Of a DNA stretch of 64,000 bases, positions 51,206 to 60,100 are shown one piece after another. The first letter of the stretch is position 1. Each line of letters begins with the position of its first letter. The notes below the pieces were generated by a model. It saw only the letters and a program-made list of their open reading frames with translations, was not told the DNA's origin and made no database searches. Origin of the DNA: Thermocaproicibacter sp036844765 (GTDB taxonomy: Bacteria; Bacillota; Clostridia; Oscillospirales; Acutalibacteraceae); assembly GCA_036844765.1 (NCBI GenBank), contig DAIUFE010000006.1:5475-69474 (forward strand). Reading direction: 5' to 3'. The position numbers and the translations under genes were made by a program.

Positions 51206-53128
51206 TCAGGGTTCCGCCCCGGAAGGGCCGAAAAACCGGCCGATTCTCGGCAGATTTTCAAAGCGGCCGATCTCGGCCCCGTACCAGCCGTACTCCAGCG
51301 CCTGCAGCTCCCCGCCGATGGCGGTGAGCATGATGCTGTTGTCGTTGCCGATGCATTCAAACGGCATGAAATGGCAGCCGCGGCAGTGGGTTTCCATGTC
51401 GTCGAACAGACGGCGCAGGCCCTCCTGCCGGTCGCCGAGGCGCATGAGCAGGCAGCTTTCAATCTGGGAGGTCATCAGCGGGCCGCCCTCGTCCGTTTTG
51501 CCGTGATAATAGCGCAGGTTGGCGCGCACCGCCGCGGGGTCCGCCCGGAGCCCCAGCGGATAGAAAACGAGGATCACGTCCGCCTGCTTGATGCGGTGCC
51601 CGTCGTACCCGAGGTATTCCGGGTACACCCCGTCCGAGTCCGGCGGAAGGAGAAAGATGCGCTCCCGCACGTCTTTCCAGCGCGCGGAGGGCGCGATCCC
51701 GAGCGCCCGCGCGGCGTCGCCGGCGATCTCCATCACGCGGCGGACGCCGAAGTTCGTCAGGAAGCTGTCTCCCACGCGGTACCGCCCGTCGCCGCTTTCG
51801 CATTCCGATTCGTCCGGGCTTACGACGCAGTGCAGGTGCAGGCGCCCGTCGCGCCCCTCCTCGAGGCGCGAGGCGAAAAAGTCCGCGATCCCGCTCAGGA
51901 TCGGCCACGCCTTTTCCCGCAGGTAGGCCCGGTCGCCGGAAGCGCAGCAGTATTCCCACGCGGCGAGGGCGATCCAGATATTCACGTGCAGCTCGTCGCT
52001 GTAGCGCGCGGGCGTGCTGTCCGACCCGTCCTCGTCCGTCATCCAGGGGTACCACGCCCCTTCGTGGCCCGTGACGCGGGCCAGTTCCCGCGCCTTGCCG
52101 AGCGTCTTCGCGCGGTAGTCCACAATGGAGCGCGCGAAATCCGGCCACAGCGGAAGGACGGCGCGGAAAACGTAAAAGTCGGCGTCCCAGAACTGCGTCC
52201 CGTTCCATCCGTCCTTGGAAAGTCCCAGCGGGCCCAGCGGGCTGTCTATGGTTTCGAGGCTGCAGAGGAGGTAGAACTGATGGGCCAGCAGCCGCTTCGC
52301 CGCGGAGAGATCGTCCGTCTCGAACGCGAGCCCGTCCCGCCAGAGCCTTTTCCACTCCGCGGCGCTCGTCCTGAGCAGCGCGTCGCGCCCCAGCCCGCAG
52401 AGCTGCCGCGCCTTCCGCACGGCGTCCTCCGGCCGGCCGCCTTCGCCGGGGCTCTGCACGGCGTGGAACAGCTCCAGCGAGAACTCCCGGCCCTCCGCGG
52501 CGGCGGTCGCCTCGGCGGAATCGGCGGAAGGGGTCTGCGAAACGGTTTTTAAGCCTTCGCCCTTCCATAAAATGGACTGGGCGACGGGCCGGTCCAGCTT
52601 CGCCGTCCGGTAGGCCCCCGTCAGCACGCCGTTTTCCGGCGCCCCGAATTCCATCCGGCCGTAGCCGAAATCCGCCGCGAGCAGCCCGAAGCGCACCGTG
52701 GCCGGCTCCTCGAGGCCGCTCACCCGGAAGGAAAGGTACGACGCGTGCCCGAACGTGCGCGGGATGAACATCTCGGCCGAGACGGAAACGCTCTTCCCCG
52801 GGCGGTACTGCCAGAGGTCCGTCAGGGTCACCGCGCCGCTGCGCAGGTCCAGGACCTGCTCAAGCCGGTGCGTCCCGCTTTCCGGCGTATAGGCCGTCTC
52901 CCCCACTTTCAGGAACACATGGTTCCATGCGGGCAGCCGCATCTGCCTTCCCCGGTCGTAAACGTCGCGGGAAAGGGTGCACAGGGGCTCTTTCCCGGTC
53001 CCGACCACCAGCTTGCCAAAGCGGGTACCGAGGATTCCGTTCCCGATATACGGCTGCTCGAACCGGCCGAGATCCCGCTCTCCGATCCGAATCTGCCAAA
53101 GCTCTTGGTTGCTCCACGAATAATCCAT
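51206..53128 (-). CDS. Glycoside hydrolase family 65-like enzyme
   Basis: 640-residue cytoplasmic enzyme, no signal peptide. An N-terminal beta-sandwich (about 1-260) precedes an (alpha/alpha)6 barrel. Motifs GWNGTQFWDADFYVFRAVLP, RVTGHEGAWYPWMTDEDG and DELHVNIWIALAAWEY resemble GH65 members, including acid trehalase, kojibiose phosphorylase and glucosylgalactosyl-hydroxylysine glucosidase. Hydrolase versus phosphorylase cannot be settled. Likely processes an alpha-linked disaccharide imported by the neighbouring transporter. ATG start with GAGGAGG. Confidence 0.82.
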   Translation of the reverse strand: MDYSWSNQELWQIRIGERDLGRFEQPYIGNGILGTRFGKLVVGTGKEPLCTLSRDVYDRGRQMRLPAWNHVFLKVGETAYTPESGTHRLEQVLDLRSGAVTLTDLWQYRPGKSVSVSAEMFIPRTFGHASYLSFRVSGLEEPATVRFGLLAADFGYGRMEFGAPENGVLTGAYRTAKLDRPVAQSILWKGEGLKTVSQTPSADSAEATAAAEGREFSLELFHAVQSPGEGGRPEDAVRKARQLCGLGRDALLRTSAAEWKRLWRDGLAFETDDLSAAKRLLAHQFYLLCSLETIDSPLGPLGLSKDGWNGTQFWDADFYVFRAVLPLWPDFARSIVDYRAKTLGKARELARVTGHEGAWYPWMTDEDGSDSTPARYSDELHVNIWIALAAWEYCCASGDRAYLREKAWPILSGIADFFASRLEEGRDGRLHLHCVVSPDESECESGDGRYRVGDSFLTNFGVRRVMEIAGDAARALGIAPSARWKDVRERIFLLPPDSDGVYPEYLGYDGHRIKQADVILVFYPLGLRADPAAVRANLRYYHGKTDEGGPLMTSQIESCLLMRLGDRQEGLRRLFDDMETHCRGCHFMPFECIGNDNSIMLTAIGGELQALEYGWYGAEIGRFENLPRIGRFFGPSGAEP

Positions 53129-53189
53129 CGCAGGAGCGCCTCCTCTTTCTTGATTTTTTATATTGCTATTGCAACGTTCTCATCTTTGT

Positions 53190-53243
53190 ATTGTAACGTG
53201 CCGGATCACAAAATTCCATAGGGCATATTGAAGATTTCTATGG
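53190..53243 (-). promoter_or_regulatory. Operator-like element, copy 2, and promoter of the GH65-like gene
   Basis: Minus strand CCATAGAAATC, nine bases, GCCCTATGG (53216-53243), 20 bases, TACAAT (53190-53195). The two copies agree at most positions over 36 bases, with an identical ATTTCTATGG block (+ strand). Confidence 0.6.
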
Positions 53244-53285
53244 CATCTATGAAAAATTTCTCCCGCGGGATCCTTCCAAGACCGC

Positions 53286-53327
53286 AAAAGCGCCCGGCGG
53301 GCCGCAAGCTTCCGGTCCGCCGGGCGC
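53286..53327 (-). terminator. Terminator of the second two-component operon
   Basis: A 14-bp stem (53290-53303 with 53314-53327, one G-T pair), then four T on the minus strand. Confidence 0.85.
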
Positions 53328-53358
53328 CTGGGGAAAGGCCCGGGACGATTCGCTTTTC

Positions 53359-56175
53359 CTAAAGCGGAAGATGGGTCCCGCCCTCCGGGCCGGCGCCTTC
53401 GTCCTCCGCGGGAAACTGCAGGCAGACCTCCGTCCCCTCCATCAGTGCGCTGCGAAGCTCAATTTTTCCCCGCTCCCCGTAGCGCAGCCGGATGCGCTGG
53501 CAGACGTTGCGCAGCCCGATCCCGCCCGGGCCGCCGTCCTCAGACGGTTCCGCCGAAATCCCGCGCCGCAGCGCGCGGAGCGTCTCCGGGTCCATGCCGA
53601 CGCCGTTGTCGCGCACCCGGATGCGGATCATCCCGGCCTCCAGCCGGGCCCCGACCTCGATTTCACCGCCCGACTTCCACCCCTCGAAGCCGTGCTGGAT
53701 GGCGTTCTCGATCAGGGGCTGCAGGATGATGCGAGGAACGCGGCAGCGGCAGACCTCCTCCGGAATATCGAAGCGGGCGGTGAAATTCCCGCCGAAGCGG
53801 ATCTGCTGGATGGTGATGTAATTGCAGGCGTGAGCGATCTCGTCCCTCAGCGGCACGGTGTCCGGGCTGATGACCATGCTGTACCGCAGCATGGCGGAAA
53901 GGGCGTTCACGATGCGGTTGACGTTCCTGTTCCCGCTGCCGCTGAGCACGTTGATGGTGTTCAGGGTATTGTAGAGGAAATGCGGGTTGATCTGCATCTG
54001 AAGCATGTGGATTTCCGTGCGGGCTTTGAGGGCCAGCAGCTCGTTTTGGCGGATCTTGTTCCGCGCGTTTTCCTCCATGATCTGCATGTTCTGCCGCACG
54101 CTTTCCTGCAGACGCTGGATCATGCGGTTATAGCTGCCGATGATGTCGCCGATCTCGTCGTGCCCGGAATATTCCAGCCTGCGGAGGGACCCCGCGGTCC
54201 GGGCGGCCTGCAGCTCGCCGCACACCCGGTGCAGGTTCCGGGTCATGACGGCGGAGATGCGCACGGCGGCCGCCACCGCGAGCAGGAAGATCAGCGCGAT
54301 CACGGAAAAGAACTGCTGCCGGTAGGAACGTTCCATCGCCGTCACGTCCGGGATCTCGTAATCCACGGAAAAGGTCCAGCCGGTGTGCGCCACCGGCTTC
54401 TGGTAATGCAGATGCGGCGACTCGTGGTTCAGCGTGGTCAGGGAACCCCGGTGGAAAAGAGTCCTGCCCTGCGCGTCGGCGATGGTAAAATCCGCGATCA
54501 TCTGCTCGGTTTCCGCCACGCTCAGGTTGGATTCCTTGGGCGCGAGCAGCAGATAGCTTGCGGAGCTCAGCGATTCCGCCGGCTCCTCGATTTTCCGCAG
54601 CAGAAAAGCGGGGATGCCGTTGACCGAACCGCCGGTGCCGACGACCCAGTAAGGAGTATCCTGATCTTTGAGATAGGCGGAGGAAATATTGAAAATATCC
54701 AGGTTGTGGGAATAGATGGAGGAATAAAGGGCGGTCCCGTGGGAATCGAGCAGGACCAGATAGGAGACGTCGCTCAGGCTTTGGAGAGTTTCGAGCGGAT
54801 TCTCCGTCTCCGTAAAGGTGTTGCTGTTCTTGATAAGATAATCCTGCAGCTGGCGGCTGACCGAAAACTGGTTCGACAGGTCCTCAAAATTCCGCACCTG
54901 GTCGTCGATCCCGACCGAGGCGAGCCCGCCGAGGCGCTCCGAGGAATCGTCCATCCAGGAATCCACGTCGCGCTCCATCAGGCGCAGATACAGGAAGGAA
55001 TTGCCGACCACGAAAATGCTGAGGATCACGCAGAACAGCACGGTGATCTTGCCGCGCATGGAAAGGATGGGAAAGCGGCGGCGCAGCCGGAGGCTGAGGG
55101 GACGGAAAACGATGCGGCCCCCTGCGTTTTCCGGCTGGCCGGCGATCTGGCCGGCGATGGAGCGGAACGGGCGCAGGATCGTTTTCAGATAGACGAAGCT
55201 GAACAGGAAGGCGACCAGCAGCATGACGAGGGAAAGAAGCAGCAGATCCACCGGCAGAAAGCGGGCCGCCTGCCGCTCGCTGTAAACGACCCGCAGATTG
55301 AACGGCCGGATATCGGTCCCGTTGTTCACCCACTCGCCGCCCCCCGAGGAGACGGCGGCCTTTCCCGCGGCGACGCCCCGCAGCAGGTCGGCGCGGGCCG
55401 ACGTGGACCACAGCACTTCCCCCTTCGTCCCAAGCACGGTGAAGACGCCCTGCGAATCCGCGTTCCACGCCGCGGACTGGAAAAGCCGGTCGTCCAGGAC
55501 CAGCATCACCAGCACGTAGTGCCTGCCGGAGACGTTGCTGATCGCCAGCTTTCCGTCGATATCCCGCGAAAACTGCGCCAGCTCGGCGCCCGCCTCGGCG
55601 GAGCGGACGGGATTCACGCTGCACAGCGCGCGGATGTTTTCCTCGTCGTAACGCATCAGCCGGTACTGGTTGAGGTAGAGGGGGCTGTCCTTCTCCGCCT
55701 TTTGGAACGTATCCATCCGCAGCAGGGAAAGGGGCTCCAGCGCCGCGCCGCCCACGGTTTCGCGGTAAGCCTTCTGGTTGACGTTCTCGCCGAGAAGATA
55801 GACCGTCCGCACCAGGTCGGGGGAAAGCCGCAGCGCGCTCAGCTGCTCCTGCAGCCGGTTGCGGCCCTCCTGCGCGACGGAGGCGTCCCGCAGGTTCATA
55901 TAGTCCTCAAAATAATTCCGGACCTCAGAAGAGCTCAGAAACGAGAGCAGTCTGCTGACGCCGTTGAGCCGGACCGTGACGTTCTGCGCGAACTGCTCCG
56001 AGATCAGCTCCATGCGCTGCTCGTGGATGGTCCGGTTGATGGAATCGGAATAATAAAAGCCGATGCAGAACATGGCGGCCTGAGCCGCCGTAACCAGCAG
56101 CATCACCGTCGCGAGGATGCGCCCGAGCGAGATCCCGTTTCTCTTTGCCTTCCCGGACCCGGCGTTCCGCTTCAC
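53359..56175 (-). CDS. Sensor histidine kinase with duplicated sensor module (YesM type, 938 residues)
   Basis: Four predicted helices (about 20-42, 307-330, 376-397, 622-640) bound two separate extracytoplasmic regions of about 265 and 225 residues. A typical YesM kinase has one sensor, two helices and about 600 residues. HAMP at about 641-695 and His motif QINPHFLYNTLNTI (His near 732) are followed by a GHKL ATPase (VRDNGVGMDPETL, GGIGLRNVCQRI). The GTG start overlaps the regulator stop. Likely senses the glycan handled by the neighbouring operon. Confidence 0.93.
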   Translation of the reverse strand: MKRNAGSGKAKRNGISLGRILATVMLLVTAAQAAMFCIGFYYSDSINRTIHEQRMELISEQFAQNVTVRLNGVSRLLSFLSSSEVRNYFEDYMNLRDASVAQEGRNRLQEQLSALRLSPDLVRTVYLLGENVNQKAYRETVGGAALEPLSLLRMDTFQKAEKDSPLYLNQYRLMRYDEENIRALCSVNPVRSAEAGAELAQFSRDIDGKLAISNVSGRHYVLVMLVLDDRLFQSAAWNADSQGVFTVLGTKGEVLWSTSARADLLRGVAAGKAAVSSGGGEWVNNGTDIRPFNLRVVYSERQAARFLPVDLLLLSLVMLLVAFLFSFVYLKTILRPFRSIAGQIAGQPENAGGRIVFRPLSLRLRRRFPILSMRGKITVLFCVILSIFVVGNSFLYLRLMERDVDSWMDDSSERLGGLASVGIDDQVRNFEDLSNQFSVSRQLQDYLIKNSNTFTETENPLETLQSLSDVSYLVLLDSHGTALYSSIYSHNLDIFNISSAYLKDQDTPYWVVGTGGSVNGIPAFLLRKIEEPAESLSSASYLLLAPKESNLSVAETEQMIADFTIADAQGRTLFHRGSLTTLNHESPHLHYQKPVAHTGWTFSVDYEIPDVTAMERSYRQQFFSVIALIFLLAVAAAVRISAVMTRNLHRVCGELQAARTAGSLRRLEYSGHDEIGDIIGSYNRMIQRLQESVRQNMQIMEENARNKIRQNELLALKARTEIHMLQMQINPHFLYNTLNTINVLSGSGNRNVNRIVNALSAMLRYSMVISPDTVPLRDEIAHACNYITIQQIRFGGNFTARFDIPEEVCRCRVPRIILQPLIENAIQHGFEGWKSGGEIEVGARLEAGMIRIRVRDNGVGMDPETLRALRRGISAEPSEDGGPGGIGLRNVCQRIRLRYGERGKIELRSALMEGTEVCLQFPAEDEGAGPEGGTHLPL

Positions 56176-57485
56176 CCGCCCTCGCCCGCCTTCCGGTTCC
56201 GGTATTCGTTGGGCGTCATGCCGGTCTGCCGCTTGAACAGCTCCGAAAAATAGGCGGGATCGGTATATCCGACCTTTTCCATCACCTCATAGATATAATA
56301 GCGGCGGTCCGGCATCAGCTCCTGCGCGCGCTTCATGCGCACGTCGGTCAGATATCTGAGGAAGGTCTCGCCGCTGCGCTTGAAGAGCGCGGACAGATAC
56401 CCGGGTGAAATATACACTTTCTCCGCCACGTCCCTGAGGCTGAGGCTGAGGCCGTAGTTTTTCTGGATATAGAGCTTGGCCTGCGCGAGGGCGGAGTTCC
56501 CCGCTTCGGGCGGCGGGCTCTCCTCCTCCGCGGCCGCGCCGATCCGCCGCGCCCCGGCTTCGCCGGGCAGGGCGTCGTCCGGCGGAAAAAGGAACAGGCT
56601 GTTCGGCGGCTGGTTTTCCGTTTTCTCCTTCGCCTTTTGCAGGGACCGGCACAGCAGCTCCGCGCCGGGCACCGCGGGCCCGGCCGTCACGGTGAAGGTG
56701 GAGCGGAACAGGCCGCGGTACGCAAGAAGCTCCCGGCGGATCGCCTCGCATTTTTCCGCATCGGGGCGTCCCTTCGCCAGCAGATCGGCGCCCGGCACCG
56801 TTCGGTCCACAAGATGGTATGCGCCGCCGGCCTCGTCCCACTTTGCGGTCAGGACGGAATCCAGCGTGAAGGCCAAAAAATCCGCCTCCTCCTTGGAAAG
56901 GCCGCCCCGCCCCGCGCGAAAGCGGTCCATTCTCAGACAGGCCGCGGTATAATCGCCTTTCCCGAGGATCACCTCGGCCTCGGCCGCGGACTGTTCCAGA
57001 TCGTCCGGAAGCGCCCCGCGGAACAGGTTGCTCAGAAAGATCGCCCGCAGCGTGCGGCCGAGCTTCTGCGTCTTCAGCTTCAGCGCGACCAGGCGCTGCT
57101 CCTCGCTTTCCCGCTGCTCCAGGCGCGCGACCTGCCTGCGGACGCACCGCTCCATCTCGGCGAAATCGATCGGTTTCAGCAGATAGTCCACCGCGCCGAA
57201 CTGCATGGCCTTGCGGGCATAATCAAAATCGTTGTAGCCGGAAAGGACCACCACGGAGATATAGGGGTACTGCTCGCTGAGGACCTTCATCAGGCCGAGC
57301 CCGTCCAGGAACGGCATGCGGATGTCCGTCATCACGATATCGACCGGATGGGACGACAGGAACTGGAGCGCCTCGAATCCGTTGGAGCAGCTCCCCGCCG
57401 CGCGGACCCTGAGCTTTTCCCACGGCCACACGCGAAGGCCGTCCCGGATCTCCTTTTCGTCGTCCACGACCAGTATCTGAAACAT
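56172..57485 (-). CDS. Response regulator with AraC-type DNA-binding domain (YesN type)
   Basis: 437 residues. Receiver domain with VVDDEKEIRDGLRV and the acceptor Asp in IVMTDIRMPFLDGLG. A central helical linker with Pro/Glu-rich end precedes the AraC domain (LRDVAEKVYISPGYLSALFKR, YEVMEKVGYTDPAYFSELFKR). ATG start with GGGGGAAGG. Its gene precedes the kinase, the reverse of the first two-component operon. Confidence 0.95.
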   Translation of the reverse strand: MFQILVVDDEKEIRDGLRVWPWEKLRVRAAGSCSNGFEALQFLSSHPVDIVMTDIRMPFLDGLGLMKVLSEQYPYISVVVLSGYNDFDYARKAMQFGAVDYLLKPIDFAEMERCVRRQVARLEQRESEEQRLVALKLKTQKLGRTLRAIFLSNLFRGALPDDLEQSAAEAEVILGKGDYTAACLRMDRFRAGRGGLSKEEADFLAFTLDSVLTAKWDEAGGAYHLVDRTVPGADLLAKGRPDAEKCEAIRRELLAYRGLFRSTFTVTAGPAVPGAELLCRSLQKAKEKTENQPPNSLFLFPPDDALPGEAGARRIGAAAEEESPPPEAGNSALAQAKLYIQKNYGLSLSLRDVAEKVYISPGYLSALFKRSGETFLRYLTDVRMKRAQELMPDRRYYIYEVMEKVGYTDPAYFSELFKRQTGMTPNEYRNRKAGEGG

Positions 57486-57541
57486 GTCCTTCCCCCTGTT
57501 TCGTCCGTCGAAATACCGCTGTGATTGAAGAATCTAAACAA

Positions 57542-57570
57542 ATTATAATCGATGCGCAATATTTATGCAA
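57542..57570 (-). promoter_or_regulatory. Promoter of the second two-component operon
   Basis: Minus strand TTGCAT (57565-57570), 17 bases, TATAAT (57542-57547). Confidence 0.8.
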
Positions 57571-57602
57571 TATCCACACTGTCTCCCTTGTCCGCGGCGT
57601 GC

Positions 57603-57631
57603 TTGATCGGCGGGCGGGTTCATGTTATACT
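57603..57631 (+). promoter_or_regulatory. Promoter of the DUF4186 gene
   Basis: TTGATC (57603-57608), 17 bases, TATACT (57626-57631) with TG in the extended -10 position. Divergent from the regulator promoter. Confidence 0.7.
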
Positions 57632-57716
57632 CCACTTGAGCCGGGCGGCGGCTTCCGGAGACGCCCGGGCACCGTATTCTTTGAAAGCAGAAGGCAAAAA
57701 GCAGAGGCGATTTTCC

Positions 57717-58073
57717 GTGCAGACGATCGATCAGGCGCTGGCCAGGCTGCGGACCTCCAAATTCCGGGCCGGCTTCGCCCTGAAAGAGAAAGACAAAGCC
57801 TACGTCCGGGAAAAGGGAATGGAGACCATCCGCAGCCACGCCCGGGATTTCGTCCGCCGGCGGCTGGCGCCGGCCGAGATCCCCAACGACGGCCGGCAGA
57901 CGCCCCTGCGCGGCCACCCGGTGTTCCTCGCGCAGCACGCCTGCGCCTGCTGCTGCCGCGGCTGCCTGAACAAGTGGTACCGGGTGCCGAAGGGCGTCGA
58001 GCTGAGCGAGCGGCAGCAGGAAAAAATCGTGAACCTGCTGATGGCGTGGATCGAGCGGCAGATGCGGGAATAA
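57717..58073 (+). CDS. DUF4186 family protein
   Basis: 118 residues. The conserved block GHPVFLAQHACACCCRGCLNKW broken here as AQHACACCCRGCL followed by NKWYRVPKG is characteristic of DUF4186; it carries one His and five Cys that may bind a metal. The last 20 residues form a helix (QEKIVNLLMAWIERQM). Function unknown. A GTG start with GAGG nine bases upstream is chosen; an earlier in-frame ATG exists but lies upstream of the promoter. Confidence 0.85.
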   Translation: MQTIDQALARLRTSKFRAGFALKEKDKAYVREKGMETIRSHARDFVRRRLAPAEIPNDGRQTPLRGHPVFLAQHACACCCRGCLNKWYRVPKGVELSERQQEKIVNLLMAWIERQMRE

Positions 58074-58159
58074 AAGGCGCGCGCTCAAAATAATTTTACA
58101 GCGTATGCAAGAAACCGGCGGTCTGAATCGTATTGAAAGCGAGAGGGGGAAGCGGAGGA

Positions 58160-58639
58160 ATGTCTTTGGATGAGAACCGCGGCGGGGCGGAGGCCCTTCT
58201 GGACCGTTATTCCGATATGGTCCTGCGCATCGCGGTGCACAACGTCGGCTCCGTTCCGGACGCCGAGGACGTGGCGCAGGAGGTGTTTCTGAAGCGGATC
58301 GCCGCGCGGCGCGCGTTCGATTCGCCCGAGCATGAGAAGGCGTGGATGATCCGCGTCACCCTGAACCAGTGCCGCGATTTTCTGAAGGCGTCGCACCGGA
58401 AAACCGTCGCGCTGGACGAGAACATCCCCAGCGAAGAACCGGACACCGAGGTGCTCGACGCGGTCCTCCGCCTGCCCGCCGACTTGAAAAACGTGATCTA
58501 TCTTCACTACTACGAGGGCTTCGGCATCGCCGAGATCGCGCGGATCCTGCGCCGCCGGGAGAGCACGGTTTCCTCCCGGCTGCACCGGGCGCGCGAGGCG
58601 CTGCGGGCCTCGCTGACGGGAGGCTTCGACAATGAGTAA
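58160..58639 (+). CDS. ECF-type RNA polymerase sigma factor
   Basis: 159 residues. Region 2 is seen in LLDRYSDMVLRIAVHNVGSVPDAEDVAQEVFLKR and region 4 in LKNVIYLHYYEGFGIAEIARILRRRESTV. Such factors are held by a membrane anti-sigma factor encoded next door. Here the next gene, overlapping by 8 bases, encodes a membrane-anchored serpin with a short cytoplasmic N-terminus. ATG start; GGAGGA lies very close, and a better placed AGGGGG lies 10 bases upstream. Confidence 0.93.
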   Translation: MSLDENRGGAEALLDRYSDMVLRIAVHNVGSVPDAEDVAQEVFLKRIAARRAFDSPEHEKAWMIRVTLNQCRDFLKASHRKTVALDENIPSEEPDTEVLDAVLRLPADLKNVIYLHYYEGFGIAEIARILRRRESTVSSRLHRAREALRASLTGGFDNE

Positions 58640-59999
58640 CGTGGAAAAATACCGCGCGGCGTGCGGCCGAATCCGCGCGCCGGAGGACTGGAAGCGAAAG
58701 ACCGCCGCCCGGATGGAGCAGGCGGCCGCGCGGCCGCGGAAGCGCCCGCATCCGCCGAAATGGGCCTGGGCGCCCGCGGCCGCCGTACTGCTCGCGGCGG
58801 CCCTGCTCCTGCCCCCGCTCCTGAACCCCACGGCCGTCCAGGCGAAGGAAAATCTGATGGAGGGCGTCTCCGCGCAGAAACGGGAGATTCCCGAGGAGCC
58901 CGGCGCGGACTTTGTTTCCGCCCAGGCCGATTTTGGGATACAGCTGCTGCAGAAAACGGCCGTGAAGAACAAAAACGCGCTGATCTCCCCCGCCTCGGTC
59001 GCGCTGGCGCTCGGCATGACGGCCAACGGCGCGAAGGGAGAGACGCTCGCCCAGTTCGAGGCGCTGCTCGGCGGCGGGATGGACCTGCCGGCGCTCAACC
59101 AAAACTTCGCTTCGGAGCAGAAGGCCCTCCGGTCCGCGGCGGGCGGAAAATTCCTGCTCGCGAACTCGATCTGGTACCGGAACAAAAACCTGACGGTCGA
59201 AAAGCCCTTTTTGCAGGCCAACGCCGATTTCTTCGGCGCGGGCGCGTTCCAGCTCGATTTTTCGGACCCGCAGACCCCCGGGAAGATCAACGCGTGGGTC
59301 CGTAAAAACACGGACGGAAAAATCGACAGGATGGTCGAACAAATCGACCCCGAGGACATGATGTACCTGATCAACACGCTGTATCTCGAGCAGGACTGGA
59401 AGGTCCCCTACAGCGGGAGCACCAAGGCCGCGTTCCACGCGCCGGGCGGCGACCGGAACGTCCCGATGATGAATTCCTCCGAAACGTATCTGCACGGCGA
59501 AGGGGCGCAGGGCATCCTGAAGCCGCTCAAGGATTCGCGCCTCGCGTTCGCAGCGGTCCTCCCCAAAGAAGGGACCTCTCTCGAGGATTTTGTCGCCGGT
59601 TTTTCGGGCGAAAAATTTCTGAACCTGATGCGCTCCGCCAGAAACGAAAAGGCGATCGCCACCCTGCCGAAATTCAAGTTCGACTGCGATCTGCCCCTGA
59701 AAGACGCGCTGGTCTCGCTCGGCCTCTCCGACGCGTTCGACCCGGGAAAAGCCGATTTTTCCGCGATGGGCACCTCCTCTCTCGGGAATCTCTTCGTCAG
59801 CGAGGTGCTGCACAAGACGTTCATCGAGGTCGACGAACTGGGGATCAAAGCCGGCGCGGCGACGGAAGTCGCGATAGAGGCCGCGAGCGCCCCGCTGCGC
59901 AGCCTGGTGTTCGACCGCCCGTTCCTGATCGCGGTGGTCGACACGAAGACCCTGTTGCCCGTGTTCCTCGGCGCGGTCGCCGATCCTTCGGCCGGCTGA
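58632..59999 (+). CDS. Membrane-anchored serpin with anti-sigma-like N-terminus
   Basis: 455 residues. Residues 1-43 form a basic cytoplasmic segment (YRAACGRIRAPEDWKRKT) resembling the start of Firmicute ECF anti-sigma proteins. One helix (about 44-64) is followed by a full extracytoplasmic serpin domain: LISPASVALALGMTANGAKG, VPMMNSSETYLHG and the end VFDRPFLIAVVDTKTLLPVFLG. The reactive centre loop runs from Glu near 402, with the small-residue hinge KAGAATEVA of inhibitory serpins; spacing points to P1-P1' Ala-Ser near 418-419, suggesting elastase-like targets. Translationally coupled to the sigma factor gene. Confidence 0.9.
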   Translation: MSNVEKYRAACGRIRAPEDWKRKTAARMEQAAARPRKRPHPPKWAWAPAAAVLLAAALLLPPLLNPTAVQAKENLMEGVSAQKREIPEEPGADFVSAQADFGIQLLQKTAVKNKNALISPASVALALGMTANGAKGETLAQFEALLGGGMDLPALNQNFASEQKALRSAAGGKFLLANSIWYRNKNLTVEKPFLQANADFFGAGAFQLDFSDPQTPGKINAWVRKNTDGKIDRMVEQIDPEDMMYLINTLYLEQDWKVPYSGSTKAAFHAPGGDRNVPMMNSSETYLHGEGAQGILKPLKDSRLAFAAVLPKEGTSLEDFVAGFSGEKFLNLMRSARNEKAIATLPKFKFDCDLPLKDALVSLGLSDAFDPGKADFSAMGTSSLGNLFVSEVLHKTFIEVDELGIKAGAATEVAIEAASAPLRSLVFDRPFLIAVVDTKTLLPVFLGAVADPSAG

Positions 60000-60029
60000 C
60001 CTTTTCCGAAATCTTGGCGTGATCCACAG

Positions 60030-60068
60030 AAAACCGCCGTCCGGGCCAGGCGCCCGGACGGCGGTTTT
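60030..60068. terminator. Bidirectional terminator between serpin and CobW genes
   Basis: A perfect 17-bp stem including A4 and T4 ends (60030-60046 with 60052-60068), five-base loop. It works for both convergent genes. Confidence 0.92.
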
Positions 60069-60100
60069 CACTGTTGATAGAATCGTTTCTTCCCTGTCCC

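Noticed and set aside
58100..58145. Autoregulated ECF promoter before the sigma gene
   Set aside because: GAAACC and CGTA-like boxes are seen, but the spacer is about 13 bases, shorter than the 16 usual for this class.
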